Part shown: positions 44,583 through 56,744 of the stretch, in pieces
Numbering within the stretch: the stretch's first letter is position 1
How the letters are laid out: every line of letters begins with the position of its first letter
DNA from: Bos javanicus
Lineage: Eukaryota; Chordata; Mammalia; Artiodactyla; Bovidae
NCBI RefSeq assembly: GCF_032452875.1
Contig: NC_083882.1
Span: forward strand, 32,294,001-32,358,000
DNA length: 64,000 nt
Direction: 5' to 3'
Translations under genes and position numbers: made by a program
The notes under the pieces: generated by a model
Told to the model about the DNA's origin: nothing
Database searches by the model: none
What the model saw: only the letters and a program-made list of their open reading frames with translations

Positions 44583-45039
44583 CAAGAGCTAAAAGACATG
44601 TGAATCACTGTGTTTAATCCCAGGCAGAGTAGAATGGATGGCCAGTGGAGGTATAAGGAGTGAGTCTTGGAAGCCCAGAATGAAGAATCACTCATTTTCC
44701 CTAGGGTGTTGGTGGTGGTGAGGGGGTCTTCTTTCTGTGGTAGAATTTGAGTTGGGTATAGAAAGGTGTGTACAGTTTCAATAGGAAAGAGGCAAGGGAG
44801 GGGATTTTAGGCTGAGAGGACAATAGAAGCAAAATTACAAAGCTGAACTTCATCCAGTATAATTGGAAGATAATAAATGTGTGCGGGATGCCCTGGAATT
44901 TAAATAGTAATTGATATCAGAAGATAGGTGGCCTTGAATGCCATAAGAAAAAATTCCAAATCTGACCTTCTCAAGAAAAGATAAATGAAATATATTCATC
45001 TTACATCCACAGCTGTTTGCCGTATAGGCATCAGCATGG

Positions 45040-45252
45040 TGGTAAGTTGATTCAGTCATGTCCAACCCTTTGTGATCCTATGTACCATAGCCTGTCAGAC
45101 TCCTCTGTCCATGGAATTCTCGAGGCAAGAATACTGGATTGGGTTTTCATGCTCTTCTCCAGGGGTGGAGATCCCAACCCAGGGATCGAACCTGTGTCTC
45201 TTATGTCTCCTGCATTGGCAGGTGGGTTCTTTCCCATTAGTGCCACCTCTCA
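45040..45252 (-). repeat. Bov-tA SINE
   Basis: gattcagtcatgtccaaccc, ttctcgaggcaagaatactg and ttctttcccattagtgccac, inverted and moderately diverged. Confidence 0.9.
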
Positions 45253-46488
45253 GGCATCGGCATGGTTATCTAATTAATGAATTTTCTGTGGCAAAACTTG
45301 TAGTGATTCTTCACAACAAGCATATATGACTCAACTCTAAAATTTTCTCCACCCTCTGTAGATAGAAACTCTTTCCTATTCCTGGCAATCACTCATGCTC
45401 ATTGATCATGTAGTGAGGTGCATGGAAGGCCATTCTTGACAATAGCCAGTTGCAACTACTTTCTCTAGAATTAATCCGCTTGCTCCTTATCTGTTTCCTT
45501 TTTGGATTTTCAGTCCAGAGATGCCGCAATTCAGCTCCCAATCCTTGCCTCAAACTGCTTGCTACCATAGCCAGTCATCATTCTCAGGGTTCATTGGTTT
45601 CTTCAGATTAGCTAGGTTTGCTGGCTCCATGGATCATGGCTGCAGGAAAGTGGACTGGCTACTGCCCAGCTCATGCCAGGGACCCACCTCAGATGGATTA
45701 AACTCAGTGGGGCATCACCAGGGCAGAAGAGAAGAGTATTCCTCTTACGTTCTCAGCAAATCTATGTACCTGTTTTTTATATGGTATCTATCTTATTGCG
45801 CTTAGATTGTTTTCTTTGTCCCTACTAGATCAGGAATTCTTTAAGGGCAAGTACCACGTCTTAGTTTGAATCTCTAGGACTTAGCGTACTGCCTGGCACT
45901 TAGTAGGTCCTCAGTAAATGCTTAATGAAGAAATCAGTAGATGAAGCAGTGGGCAAAGAGGACTATCTTTGAATTGGCATCCCTTTAGATTTTTGCACTA
46001 TCAGTCCCTTATTTGAGTGTCTAATTGAGAATTGAGGATTTCTGTAGGAATGACCAGCCATAAATAGGTCACAGAGAGTATGCCTTATTGAAGTTCTATC
46101 TCTGGGCTTATTTGTATTAGTATGAGTTTTAAGTATGGCTCCTTAGACAGTGACAATCTCCAGTTGTGTTCCTCTGGGGAGCTGCTTTTCCAATGCATGT
46201 AAAAGAGATCAACTCTCCCTTTGAAACTGCAGTGGGATTTTAAGTTGTATCAACACAGAGCTTGGGAAAGGAGTTGAGTCATAAACCATAGTAATCAGAC
46301 TTTGCTCTTACATGCAGCCCTTTTCACTAGCAGATCCACCACATAGACAACAAACACTAATTGAAATCAGAGGATTACTAGAGTTGTATTCCTGTTCTGT
46401 CTGTATGGGAAATGCATTGTCATCACATCTACGGAGGCATGGCCATTTCACCTCTCTGTTACACACCACAGAGTCAAAAGAACCAACT
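45253..46488. other. Intergenic, no gene seen
   Basis: Single-copy; an inverted L2/MIR-like end (gcctggcacttagtaggtcc, tcagtaaatgcttaatgaag) is visible at about 45,850-45,935. Confidence 0.6.
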
Positions 46489-46662
46489 TCTGGACCTCCC
46501 TAGTGGTCCAGAGGCTGAGACTCCACACTCCCAAGGCAGGCGGCCCTGGTTCAATCCCCGGTCAGGGAACTAGATCTCATATACTACAACTAAAGATTCT
46601 CATGTGTTGCAACTAAGCCCTGGCACAGTCAAATAAATATTAAAAACAACAACAACAAAAAA
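46488..46662 (+). repeat. CHR-type SINE, short form
   Basis: ggacctccctagtggtccag, ttcaatccccggtcagggaa and an aaacaacaacaacaaaaaac tail. Confidence 0.82.
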
Positions 46663-48357
46663 CACTTTCAGAACACAGAGCAGTTTCCACGAAGAGCCCA
46701 GGCCAGGAACCATGGGGTCTGTTCTGATCACTAAATAACCATCCTTAGTCCCTATAACAGATGGCGGGTAATTGTGTTGGCATGTATGTTTTGTCCTGGC
46801 AATGGTTCCTTGATTACTGTTTTCAAAATATTCTCTCTATCCCTGATACCCACCCCCCACCCCCTAGCCCCAGGCTCTATCTCTGTAAGGTAGGCAATGA
46901 GTCTCCAGTGCTTTCTAAATTCAGGACTGAGTTGACCATGCCTGTGGGATTCTTGTAGAAAATAAAGGTTTCATGCTGGATCCAATAGCAGCTTAAATCT
47001 CATGAAGAACAACATGAAGTAGCTTTGGTGACTGAGTCCATTAACTACCTGATTTGGCTTAGGGTTTTCCACCCTGAGACAGAGAAGACCTCTTAGCTTT
47101 TTATCCATCTTCCTAAACTAGAAGCACAAGAGTCTTCCCCCTACAGATGACTAAGTCTGTGGCCAAAGAATCACATACCATACCCTCTTCTGAGTACTGC
47201 ACATAGAGCCATTCTCGGTCACTTCAATTCAGTGGAATTCAGTTTATTAACTGAGCGATTCTTATGAATGAGACACTGTGCCAGCTGCTATGAGAGTGTG
47301 AAATTAAATGTTAGACACTGACCCTTCTCCTCAAGGCTCTGTAGATCTGTAACCCATCTCTGCCCCCACTTTCTGTAGGACTGGAGAACTGATTTCACCC
47401 TAAGATTCTATCAGATAAATTAGTAGAGAGAGGGAGATCCCAGGAAGGAGGAGTATGGGTGGAATAAGAAATTATATTCAGTTGGGTACCTTAAATGAAA
47501 GGTGCTACGTAAAAGAAGAGTCTGTAAATTCAACTTTGCAAGATGCCCTTTCCCTTAGAAATATTCTGTCTAAATTCTCTGGCTTCAGAAACAGCCATTC
47601 TTCTGTCTGCCATTCAGAGGTCTGGTGGTAAGAAGGCTATAAATGGTCTACTTTCATTATTTGGGGATATTTCTCTTCCCTTGGCTTAGATGCCAAGGGT
47701 CCACAGTTCATCAGAACAGAAGGTTGAAACAGTGGGCACTTGGTAAAGACCCATTCAAAGACAGACAATCAGGATTCTCTAAGTGGCCAGAGGAAAATGG
47801 TAGGTAAGATTTTGTATGGGAACTCCAGTGCCTCTAGGTGAAAGGGAGTGACAAGTTTGAAGTTAATTTTGCTCAAATATCCCGGATTATTTTCCTATGG
47901 GGGGCTTTTCTTGAGTTACTGTGACTCTAGAAGGTTCTGTGTTTTGTGTAATAAAGAAGGGGCTCCCCACAAGCCATATCAACCCTGTCATCCTTAAATC
48001 CACCAATTCAGGTATTTATTCAGGTATTTATTTATTCTGCTAGATGTCTGGCCTGCACTCCTTGCCAGTGGTAAGCAGGCCAGCCCCATCCTCGTAGACC
48101 GGTTGTATTACCTTGTGTATCAGCAAGTTCTTCAACTTTTCTGCACCTCGGTTTCTATACCTGTCAGTCAGGAATGTTCACACTATTTTGTGGCATTTCA
48201 AGGAAGAGTAAGTGAAAGGTGTGACAAACCCTGGTACTTGGTAGATACTCAATAACTTGAGTTCCTTCTCCCTTTCTTTCTTTCAATTTGAATTTCTTCC
48301 TTGCAAAGTGTGGATAGAATAACCGCTCTCTCAAGTTTAAAGATTAAGAAAAAGCAT
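46663..48357. other. Intergenic, no gene seen
   Basis: Mostly single-copy. A probable inverted MIR lies at about 48,110-48,255 (ttttctgcacctcggtttct, ggtacttggtagatactcaa). Confidence 0.6.
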
Positions 48358-48642
48358 GCAGGCCTCCCTGGTGGTCTAGTGGTTAAGAATCTGCCTGCCA
48401 GTGCAGGGGACATGTATTTGATCCCTGATCTGGGACGATCCCATGTGGCTTGGAGCAACTAAGATCATGAGCCGCAGCTACTGAGCACATGTGCCACAAC
48501 CACGGAAGCCGGAGTCCCCTAGAGCCCAAGCTCTGCAACAAGAGAACCACCACAATGGAGAGCAGACCCCCTGCCCCAACTGCGAACAGGGAAAGCCTGT
48601 GCACAGCAGCAAAGGCCCAGTGCACCCAAATATAAATGCTTG
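48358..48642 (+). repeat. CHR-2 type SINE
   Basis: aggcctccctggtggtctag head, ttggagcaactaagatcatg, cctagagcccaagctctgca and cagcagcaaaggcccagtgc. Confidence 0.85.
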
Positions 48643-49009
48643 TCAGACTGTTTTGTAAGCGCTCAAGACTGCAGTAATGATAATTTATTATTCTCACCCT
48701 CAAAGAGCTTGCAGTCGTGCTGGAAGGCCGTGACGCACACTTGTGACACGTATATGACGAAGCGCCTCAATGCTCCAGTGCTCTCCGTGAGGATGCCAAT
48801 GCCCCACTACCCTCCACGTGGTTTGGCCTAAACCATATTCCCTCTTGCAACATGGGAATGGGGCAATAAAGGAGGCTCCATGGAACCTTTCAATGATTTG
48901 ATATTTTTTTGAGATACTGACATAGAAAACGGACTTGTGGACACAGTGGGGGAGGAGAGGGTGGGGTAAACTGAGAGAGTGGTATTGACACATGCACACT
49001 GCCATGTGT

Positions 49010-49215
49010 AAAACAGACAGCTAGTGGCATAAGTTGCTGTAGCACAGGGGGCTCAGCTTGGTGCTCTGTGATGACCTAGAGGGGTGGGATGGGAGGTAAG
49101 GTGGAGAGAGGCTGAAGAGGGAGGGGATATATGTATACTTATAGCTGATTCATGCTGTTGTATGGCAGAAACTAACACAACATTGCAAAGCAGTTATATT
49201 CCAACTTAAAAAAAT
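49010..49215 (+). repeat. Artiodactyl L1 3' end
   Basis: ctgtgatgacctagaggggt, gctgattcatgctgttgtat, cagaaactaacacaacattg and caaagcagttatattccaac with an A run at the end. Confidence 0.8.
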
Positions 49216-49351
49216 AGTGCCAAATTATCCTTCCTGCCAACTCAGTCATAAGAACGTGCTGCTTGATAGTTCTTTCCACTGCTCTTCACCTCCCAGCTTC
49301 GGCCCCACTGAGCCCCTGTAAAATCCCCTTTGTTCCAGCCACATTGGACAG

Positions 49352-49570
49352 CCTTGAAAGTGAAAGTGTTAGTCTCTCAGTCGTGTCTGACTCTGCGACC
49401 CTACGGACTGTAGCCCCCCGAGGCTCCTCTGTCCAAGGGATTTCCCAGGCAAGAATAGTGGAGTGTGTTGCCATTTTCTTCTCCAGGAGATCTCCCCAAC
49501 CCACGGATCAAACCCAGATCTCTTGCATTGTAGGCGAATTTTTTACCCTCTGAGCCATCAAGGAAGCCCT
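49352..49570 (-). repeat. Bov-tA SINE
   Basis: gtctctcagtcgtgtctgac, gatttcccaggcaagaatag and ctctgagccatcaaggaagc in inverted order. Confidence 0.92.
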
Positions 49571-51885
49571 GGACTGCCTTAATTTTCAACAAACCCATCT
49601 TGTCCTGTTCACCCCTACATCTTGCTAATGCTGGACCCTGAAGCTGCAAGTGCAGCTTCTCCTTTCTGTCCTTGCCATTATTATGTTGTCTCATCTTGTT
49701 TTGCCTGAATCTTTGTAAACCTCACGACAACCAGCACAGGTCCTGCACATGGTATATGTTCAATAAATATTTATTGGATGGATGCTTAATTTCCTTCTCC
49801 ATGTTATATCTGAAAAGACTTCATTAAGGGATTAGCCGTATGAGGCACTGTGCCAAGTGGCCTGAGATAATTACATGAAGGATTCCTGTCCTTAAGTAGC
49901 TTAACATCTAAAACTGTTAAACAGATAGAAACAATCTTTTGTAGCAGCCAATAACCTGGGTTCTTAACCTGGAATCGATTGATAAACCCCTTCCCCATGA
50001 AACCTCTGAAATTATATAGAAAAAGTTGCATACATGCATAATCTGGGAATAGTGTCCACAGCCACGATGAGAATAAGAGCAGAAGAGGTAATAAGGAGCA
50101 GCAGATTGTGGATTTTATTCTAGATTTATTGTTGGACTGGGGAAGAAGGAAGGATAACTTTTGGGTTTTCTATTTGAGCAATTGAATTTTTTCATCTATT
50201 AAGGGAGGGTTTGGTGCTGGAGGTGGGAGCAGATTTGAGGGAGGGGAATCAATAGGTAAATAATAAGAAAGTTTGGGATGTTTATTAGGCAGCCAAGCAC
50301 ACACGCCAGGGAGCAGCTGCAAGTACAAAATAGAGCTCAGGGGAAAAGTCTAGGCTGGATGTGGACAGACATTCAGGAATTGTCAGTGTGTACATGGTAC
50401 TTAAAGTGACCGGGTCAGACAGCACGCACGGGAGGAGAAGGCTAGGGAAGGCACGCTGAGACTTTCTGAGATGTAGAGATATGGAGGAATAGGATCTAGT
50501 AAAGGAAACTGAGATGGAGGAGCCATGGTTTGAGGAGGAAAAGCAGGTGAGTCTGGCATTCTTAGAGCCAGAGAAGACAGTGTTCAGAGGAAATCAGGGG
50601 TCAGCCATGCCAAGTTTCTCTCCTGGAAACCATATCATCTGAATGATACAGTTTCCTTGTCTGTCTGTCTGAGTAGACTGAACTTCCTGAGTGCAGGAAT
50701 CATGTCTTATTTATTTTAGAGTCACTAGGGTAGAGCACAAAGCCAGACGCATGGTTGGTACTTGCTCATCATCTAATGAATGGGGGAAAGAAATGTCAAA
50801 GATCAAGCAGCAGAATAAGAGGCCCTCTAAGCAGAGACCTCTATGGCTGAGATAGGCACTGCTTCTGACCTGAGTTTGGGGAGATGAAGGAGGGGGTATG
50901 ACCTGTCTCCATACAGCAGGAGGCAAGACATTTTCAATGCTGTGTCAGAGAGCCGGAGCCTTGGTGGGACACTGAACCAGCGATGTCATTTGTGCACAGG
51001 GGCACTTGGCTGCCGAGCAACTGCTCTTCCACCTCCACCATCTGCTTGGTTAATTCCCAGCCCACTGGCTCCAGTGTCACTTACCTCTTAATTACCAGCC
51101 TTGGCTCCCACCTGGCTCACGAGACCAGCTTTGCTTCCCTGTTACACTTTAAGCAGTGACCTGATGAGCCCATCTCTGCTGGCTGATAGGGCTCGCCTTA
51201 AGCCAGTCCTTCCCCTCTGAGATGTCCTGATTGCCCATGTAGGGCTTTAGAGCAGTCAGACATCCTGGTGGCCCTGGCAGCTCTAAGCTGGTTCTGTCCA
51301 CTCAGGGGCAATGCCCCATAGGACAAACTGGCATTTAGAAGCTCCGAGAGCAGCTGGCTCAGGAGAAAAACCAATTAAATGGAGAGTTGAGAGATGCCTG
51401 GGACCCATGGCCTAATCTACCATGGGTGGATTTTCCAAGTCAGGATGATGGTAATTACCCGAATCCTGGATGCTCTGTATACACTTCTGACATTCTAGAA
51501 AGGAACCTGGTTTAGTTGGTTTATCTCACCCCAGATGATGTCTGTCCTTGAATGATTCTCCCACTAAAGAAGTTCAGCCTTTTTTCCTATTTCAAGTGGA
51601 AGAGGTGACTTTGGGTTTATGGCATCTTGGTTTTGTGGCATGACCCTAGAGTGCAAAGCTTGCCCCAGCTGAGCTGAATAAATATGCCTCCTTGTAACTA
51701 ATGCCTTTTCTTTAACTCCCAAAGAGAAACCCCAGAGTTTACCCTTCTGGATTGAGTTGCTTTTATTGTATCTTAGTCTTTGCTTATGTGGGAAAAATTT
51801 CCATGTCTCTGATGATGAAGAGGACCGTGATGCCTAGATTTTTGAGTGTCAAATGCTCATTGGGAGATAAAACATACAATCCAGA
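49571..51885. other. Intergenic, no gene seen
   Basis: Single-copy for about 2.3 kb; an inverted L2-like end (atatgttcaataaatattta) is at 49,745-49,790. No coding signal. Confidence 0.6.
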
Positions 51886-51886
51886 G

Positions 51887-52405
51887 ACATGTTGTTGCTA
51901 TGTCGTATCAGACTCTTTGCAGTCTCATGGACTGCAGCATGCCAGGCTTCTCTATCCCTCACCATCTCCTGGAACTTGCTCAAACTCATGTCTATTGTGT
52001 CAATGATGCCATCCAACCATCTCATCCTCTGTCAGCCCCTTCTCCTCCTGCCCTCAATCTTTCCTAGCATCAGGGTCTGTCCCAGTGAATCAGCTTTTCA
52101 CATCAGGTGGCCAGTGTATTTGAGCTTCAGCTTCATCATCAGTCCTTCCAGTGAATATTCAGGGTTGATTTCCTTTAGGATTGACTAGTTTGATCTCCTT
52201 GTTGTCCAAGGGACTCTCAAGAGTCTTATCCAACACCACAATTCAGAAGCATCAATTCTGTAGTGCTCAGCCTTTTTTTAGGGTCTCATATCTGTACGTG
52301 ACTACTAGAAAAACCATAGCTTTGACTATATGGACCTTTGTCAGCAAAGTGATGCCTCTGCTTTTTAATATGCTGTCTAGGATATATGGACAGCCCTAAA
52401 AGGTA
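51887..52405 (-). mobile_element. BovB (RTE LINE) 3' fragment, degraded
   Basis: From + strand gttgctatgtcgtatcagac through aagcatcaattctgtagtgc to tgatgcctctgctttttaat this is the inverted 3' quarter of BovB. It is 5'-truncated, with several small indels and no long frame. Confidence 0.88.
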
Positions 52406-53335
52406 GATTTTGACCAGTATATTTATAATGAATGTTCTAGGGAATGGGGGCTTTTGTTAAGAAACCAAAAAGAAAACCCATTTTCCCATTGCATCCCTTG
52501 TTATCCTAGTGGAAAGGGCTAGAAGAGAACCCTTTTTACCCTTCCTTTTTACAGCTGGTAACTGAGGCATAAAGTGATAAGTTACCCTCTGGGTGGATCT
52601 GGGACTTGAACCTGGCTCTTTGTTTCACTAAAGGGCAGAGGTTCTTTGAGGGTGGAGCAATCACATGTGATTCCTGATCCATCCTTCTGGGAGGGACATG
52701 GCAGAATACTGCACTGTTAAAGGTGCTCAGCAACATCTCTATCAATCCAGTGTGCATCAGAATCCTTAGAGCACACAAAGGGGGAACAAAAGGGGCAATC
52801 TTCAGAAATATTCATTAGACTTTCATGTTTAGAAAGTGCATGTTTGTACGATAAACTGCTTAGCGAAAGTCCTAATAAAATCTTGACTAATGAATTGTGG
52901 GTTAAAATGTGTTGAAAAGCAGTGATCTCTTTTCATCTTGACTGAAGAACTGTGGTCTCTGGAGCTGAGATGGTCACTGCATGGCTCAGCCATCCTCTCA
53001 CTAAACCCTGACAGGGCATAGAGTCAGAAGTAGTTCCGGAGAAATCGGTTCTTACTACCGAGCCCTGGTTTCAGATGGGGTGGATTCTCATGAGCTGGTG
53101 AACAGAAGCTGACCCTTCATTCATCACCAGGTCTTACTGAGCACTTGTTCAGTGCCATGCTAAGTTCTTTGGCCAACAGAGAAAACCCACAGAGGGTGTG
53201 CATTCTAAGAGTCAGTTGTCTGTTATTCATCTTGTACATTATTAATTCAGCATTTGAATGTTATATACCCACTATGTGCTAAATTTCCCATATCTAGTGT
53301 TGAAAAGTGGAGGTGGTACAATAGACTAAGTTAGG
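52406..53335. other. Intergenic, no gene seen
   Basis: Single-copy with a possible inverted MIR near 52,540-52,640 (ttacagctggtaactgaggc). Confidence 0.55.
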
Positions 53336-53545
53336 CTATGCTGAAGTGGCACAGTAGTAAAGAATCCGCTTGCAGCAGGAGATGTGGGTTTGATCCCTGG
53401 GTCAGGAAAATCCCTTGGAGAAGGGAAGGACTACCCACTCCAGTATTCTTGCCTGGGAAATCCCATGGACCGAGGAGCCTGGTGGGCTATGGTCCACGGG
53501 GTCGCAAAGAGTCGGACACTACTGAGTGACTAAACAACAAAGCCC
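53336..53545 (+). repeat. Bov-tA SINE
   Basis: tgaagtggcacagtagtaaa head, gatccctgggtcaggaaaat, and cgcaaagagtcggacactac end. Confidence 0.9.
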
Positions 53546-54190
53546 ACGTTTCAGAGCTTTAACATGACAAAGGTTTATTTCCTGCCCAGGTAACACATCT
53601 GACAAGGCTCCATGCAATCTTTCAGGGACCTATATGAATGGAAGCTTGCCTTCTTGCAGCTGCACTTTGGGGAGGCATGTGACCTAAGGGTTTCCAAGGA
53701 AGGGAAGAGAAAAATGGATGAGGCATACTGGCTTTCAACCTGCAGCCCAGAAGTGACATCTGCCACTTTTGCTTATAGTTTGTTGACTTAACTAGTCATA
53801 TGACCTCAGAATTATGCAAGAGAGGCTGGAAAACATAGAACACCTGGAATATTTGATGAGCGCTAACAGTTTCTGCTACAGGTAGGGAGTGGATATTAAG
53901 AGAGACACAACCTCTTCCCTCGATTACTGTGCAAAGCTGTGATACAAAGTGGGTGATGTGATGCTAAGCCTCATCAGAGAAACACAGACCATGTGCTGGA
54001 GGACATTCAGGCCTGATAGATTAGTGGGGCTGAATCCAGGACAGAACTGTGAAGAATATGGTATTAGAGTGGGGCCTGGGGATTAGTAGGTTTTGATAGA
54101 CTTTAAACAATGGTTGCTGGTGGGAAAGCCAAGTAGAATAGTGAAGAGTTTGCTGGAGGGCAGGATTTGTGAGGAGGAGAAATAATATTA
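53546..54190. other. Intergenic, no gene seen
   Basis: Single-copy with no recognised element. Confidence 0.55.
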
Positions 54191-54194
54191 ATGA

Positions 54195-54415
54195 TAATGG
54201 TAATAGGAAATACACAGGCAGTGCCAAGAATATGCCAGGTTCCATTCTAAGTGCTTCACATGTATTAAGTCTGTAATCATCTCAATAATCCTTTGTCAAA
54301 ACTGAGGCTCAAGGATGTGAAGTAATCACCCAAGGTCACACCCGAGTATGGCAAAGTTGGGTCCTCACCCAGGAAGTCTGGCTCCAAAGTGGTAACCACC
54401 ACTATCCACTGGTTG
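54195..54415 (+). repeat. MIR SINE, near full length
   Basis: atatgccaggttccattcta, agtgcttcacatgtattaag, aaactgaggctcaaggatgt, cacccaaggtcacacccgag and aagtctggctccaaagtggt in MIR order. Confidence 0.88.
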
Positions 54416-54549
54416 GGGGAATAGGCAAGAGCCAGATTTCAGAGGATCAAATTTGCCTGAGCATCTATTCTGAAGGCAGAGTGTTCCGTGGACGGTTTTA
54501 AAGCAGGGGCAAGGCTTGATCAGATTTGCAATAAAGTCATGGACAAGTT

Positions 54550-54765
54550 GGGCTTCCCAGGTGCTCAGTGGTAAAGAATCCACCAAAAATGCAGAAGCCA
54601 AAGGAGACACAGTTTGATTCCTGGGTCAGGAAGATCCTCTGGAGAAGGAAATGGCAGCCCACTCCAGTATTCATGCCTGGGAAATCCCATGGACAGAGGA
54701 GCCCAGTGGGCTACAGTCCATGGGGTTGCAAAGAGTCAGACACCACTGAGCACGCACGCACACGT
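54550..54765 (+). repeat. Bov-tA SINE
   Basis: gggcttcccaggtgctcagt head, ggaagatcctctggagaagg and agagtcagacaccactgagc. Confidence 0.92.
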
Positions 54766-56149
54766 AGACAGCTTAGGTCGTGTGTGTGAAGATCTAGGAG
54801 AAAAAAGCAGAAGGCCTTCTGGGTACCTGAAGCTAGGTTCTGAGAGGTGGGGTGACTAGGGTGGATCAGAGAGAAATTAAGGACATTGTAGGCAGAGGAC
54901 AAGCTACCTGGGATATAGAAGGAGGAGTGAATTTGGTTTGGAAGAGGTAGTGGGATTTGCCTGGCTCACCTGGAACCGGTCTCCTAGGGTCAGGATGGAT
55001 GGGGAAGAGCATCACTCGGTGAGGGATTTTAATGTCAAGCCAAGGAGTTTGATTTGATTTAGTAGGAAAGAGAGAGACATCAACTGCTTTGAAGACACAG
55101 CTGAGGAATGTGTCAGGAGGTGCCTTGCTGCCCTTCACTGTCCCCGGTCTGACTCTCGTCACAGGCCCCAACACACCTGGCATTTCAAAGCCTGGGGCCA
55201 TTTTCAAAGTAAACCTGAGAGGCTGGTTGTCATTCTTTCATAAGATCTCCCCTGCCCTACAAGCCATCAAATAATTGCATTCAGGTTGTTGTTTTTTCTT
55301 TATTTTTACAAGAACCATTACAAAGGTGTGCAATATTAGACACTTACACATCTGTGAATGAGACTGTAGACTAAAACGTGTGAGTTCCCATCTCAGCTAA
55401 TGAACCGGAATATGGTTTTAATTTTTGAACTGTAAAAATGTTCTGCCTTTTTTGGTCATCCCCACAGAAGATTTCATATTTTAATAATTCAGTGCAGCCT
55501 AATTACTTTAATTAATCACCTTCTTTTCAGATGTGTCAGTGAGCTTTGTTATTTTCTTGTTACTGTAGGTACTGTTGGGAGTTTTCAGGAATTTTCTTTT
55601 TTTTTTTTAAATATATGGAATAGTCCAGGTTAACTCTTTCGTAACGTCTGAGATGTGTATTCTTCCCTGAGAGTGCTCTGTCATTCACAAATGGTGGCTT
55701 AGGTTATAGCCATAACTCGCATCTCTTCTGTCACATTTACTCCCTGTGACTGGTTAACTAAACTATCTCTGGTCATTCTGTGTCTTAAAAACTGCCGTCT
55801 GGAGAGAAAAGTAAAATGCTATTTAAAAATAGCAAGTCAATATTTTTGCATCTTTCTGAGTCATGATGAATATACTGGGAATGACAATAGCTTTTATTGT
55901 ACAATCAATATAATTTGCTTCCCTTGCAGGAAAGCATAATTAGCTTACAGTTCACACAGTGGCAATGAAAATGTTCTCCTTGCTGAAGTTTGTGGGTAAA
56001 GGGTCCTTTCCTGCTCAGAGTGGGCATGTCCCCTCAAGGCTCCAGATCCAGGCAGACTGGAGAGGGTGGTCACTAAGCAGATCTCTAAACTTTCAGGGGC
56101 CCTTGGTAGTTCTTTGCACCAAGGAATGACAATGCTTTTATTTTAGTTT
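54766..56149. other. Intergenic, repeat-poor block
   Basis: No gene. Positions 54,770-55,260 are unremarkable; 55,264-56,000 is AT-rich and repeat-free with clustered homeodomain/MEF2-like motifs (separate entry). Confidence 0.6.
55480..55840. promoter_or_regulatory. Candidate AT-rich conserved noncoding element
   Basis: cctaattactttaattaatc (55,499-55,518) holds TAATTA and the palindrome TTAATTAA. gctatttaaaaatagc (55,818-55,833) has 7-base inverted arms like a double MEF2 half site. These are seen; the enhancer role is inferred. Confidence 0.25.
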
Positions 56150-56154
56150 TTATT

Positions 56155-56290
56155 GTTTATCTTTTTTTATCTTTTGGCCATACCTCACGGCATGTAAGAT
56201 CTTAGTTCCCTGACCAGAGATTAAACTTGAATCCCCTACAATAATGGAAGTACAGGATCTTAACTGTTGGACTACCAGGGAAGTCCCAAC
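56155..56290 (-). repeat. CHR-type SINE head
   Basis: tgtaagatcttagttccctg, accagagattaaacttgaat and gttggactaccagggaagtc, inverted. Confidence 0.8.
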
Positions 56291-56300
56291 AGTGCTTTTA

Positions 56301-56519
56301 TATAGAGTTGCTGTTTTAGTCACCAAGTCATGTTCAATTGTTTTGCAACCCCACGGGCTGTAGCGCACCAGGTTCCTCTGTCCATGGGATTTCCTAAGCA
56401 AGAATACTAGAATGGGTTGCCATTTCCTTCTCTAGGGGATCTTCTCGACCCAGGGATTGAAACCATGTCTCCTGCATTGGCATGCAGATTCTTTACCACT
56501 GAGCCCCTTGGGAAGCCCT
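56301..56519 (-). repeat. Bov-tA SINE
   Basis: tagtcaccaagtcatgttca, gatttcctaagcaagaatac and cactgagccccttgggaagc. Confidence 0.9.
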
Positions 56520-56521
56520 TA

Positions 56522-56735
56522 TGTTGTTGTTTAGTTGCTAAGTTGTGCCTGACTCTTTTGTGACCCCATGGACTGTAGCCTGCAAGGCTCCTCTGTCCAT
56601 GGGATTTCTCAGGTAAGAATACTGGAGTGGGTTGCCATTTCCTTCTCCTAGGGTGCTTCCCGACCCAGGGATCAAAGCTGTGTCTCCTGCATTGGCAGGC
56701 AGATTCTTTATCAGTGAACTACCTGGGGAGCCCTT
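56522..56735 (-). repeat. Bov-tA SINE, tandem with the previous
   Basis: gttgctaagttgtgcctgac, gatttctcaggtaagaatac and gtgaactacctggggagccc; it follows the previous copy head to tail. Confidence 0.9.
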
Positions 56736-56744
56736 ATATAGAGT

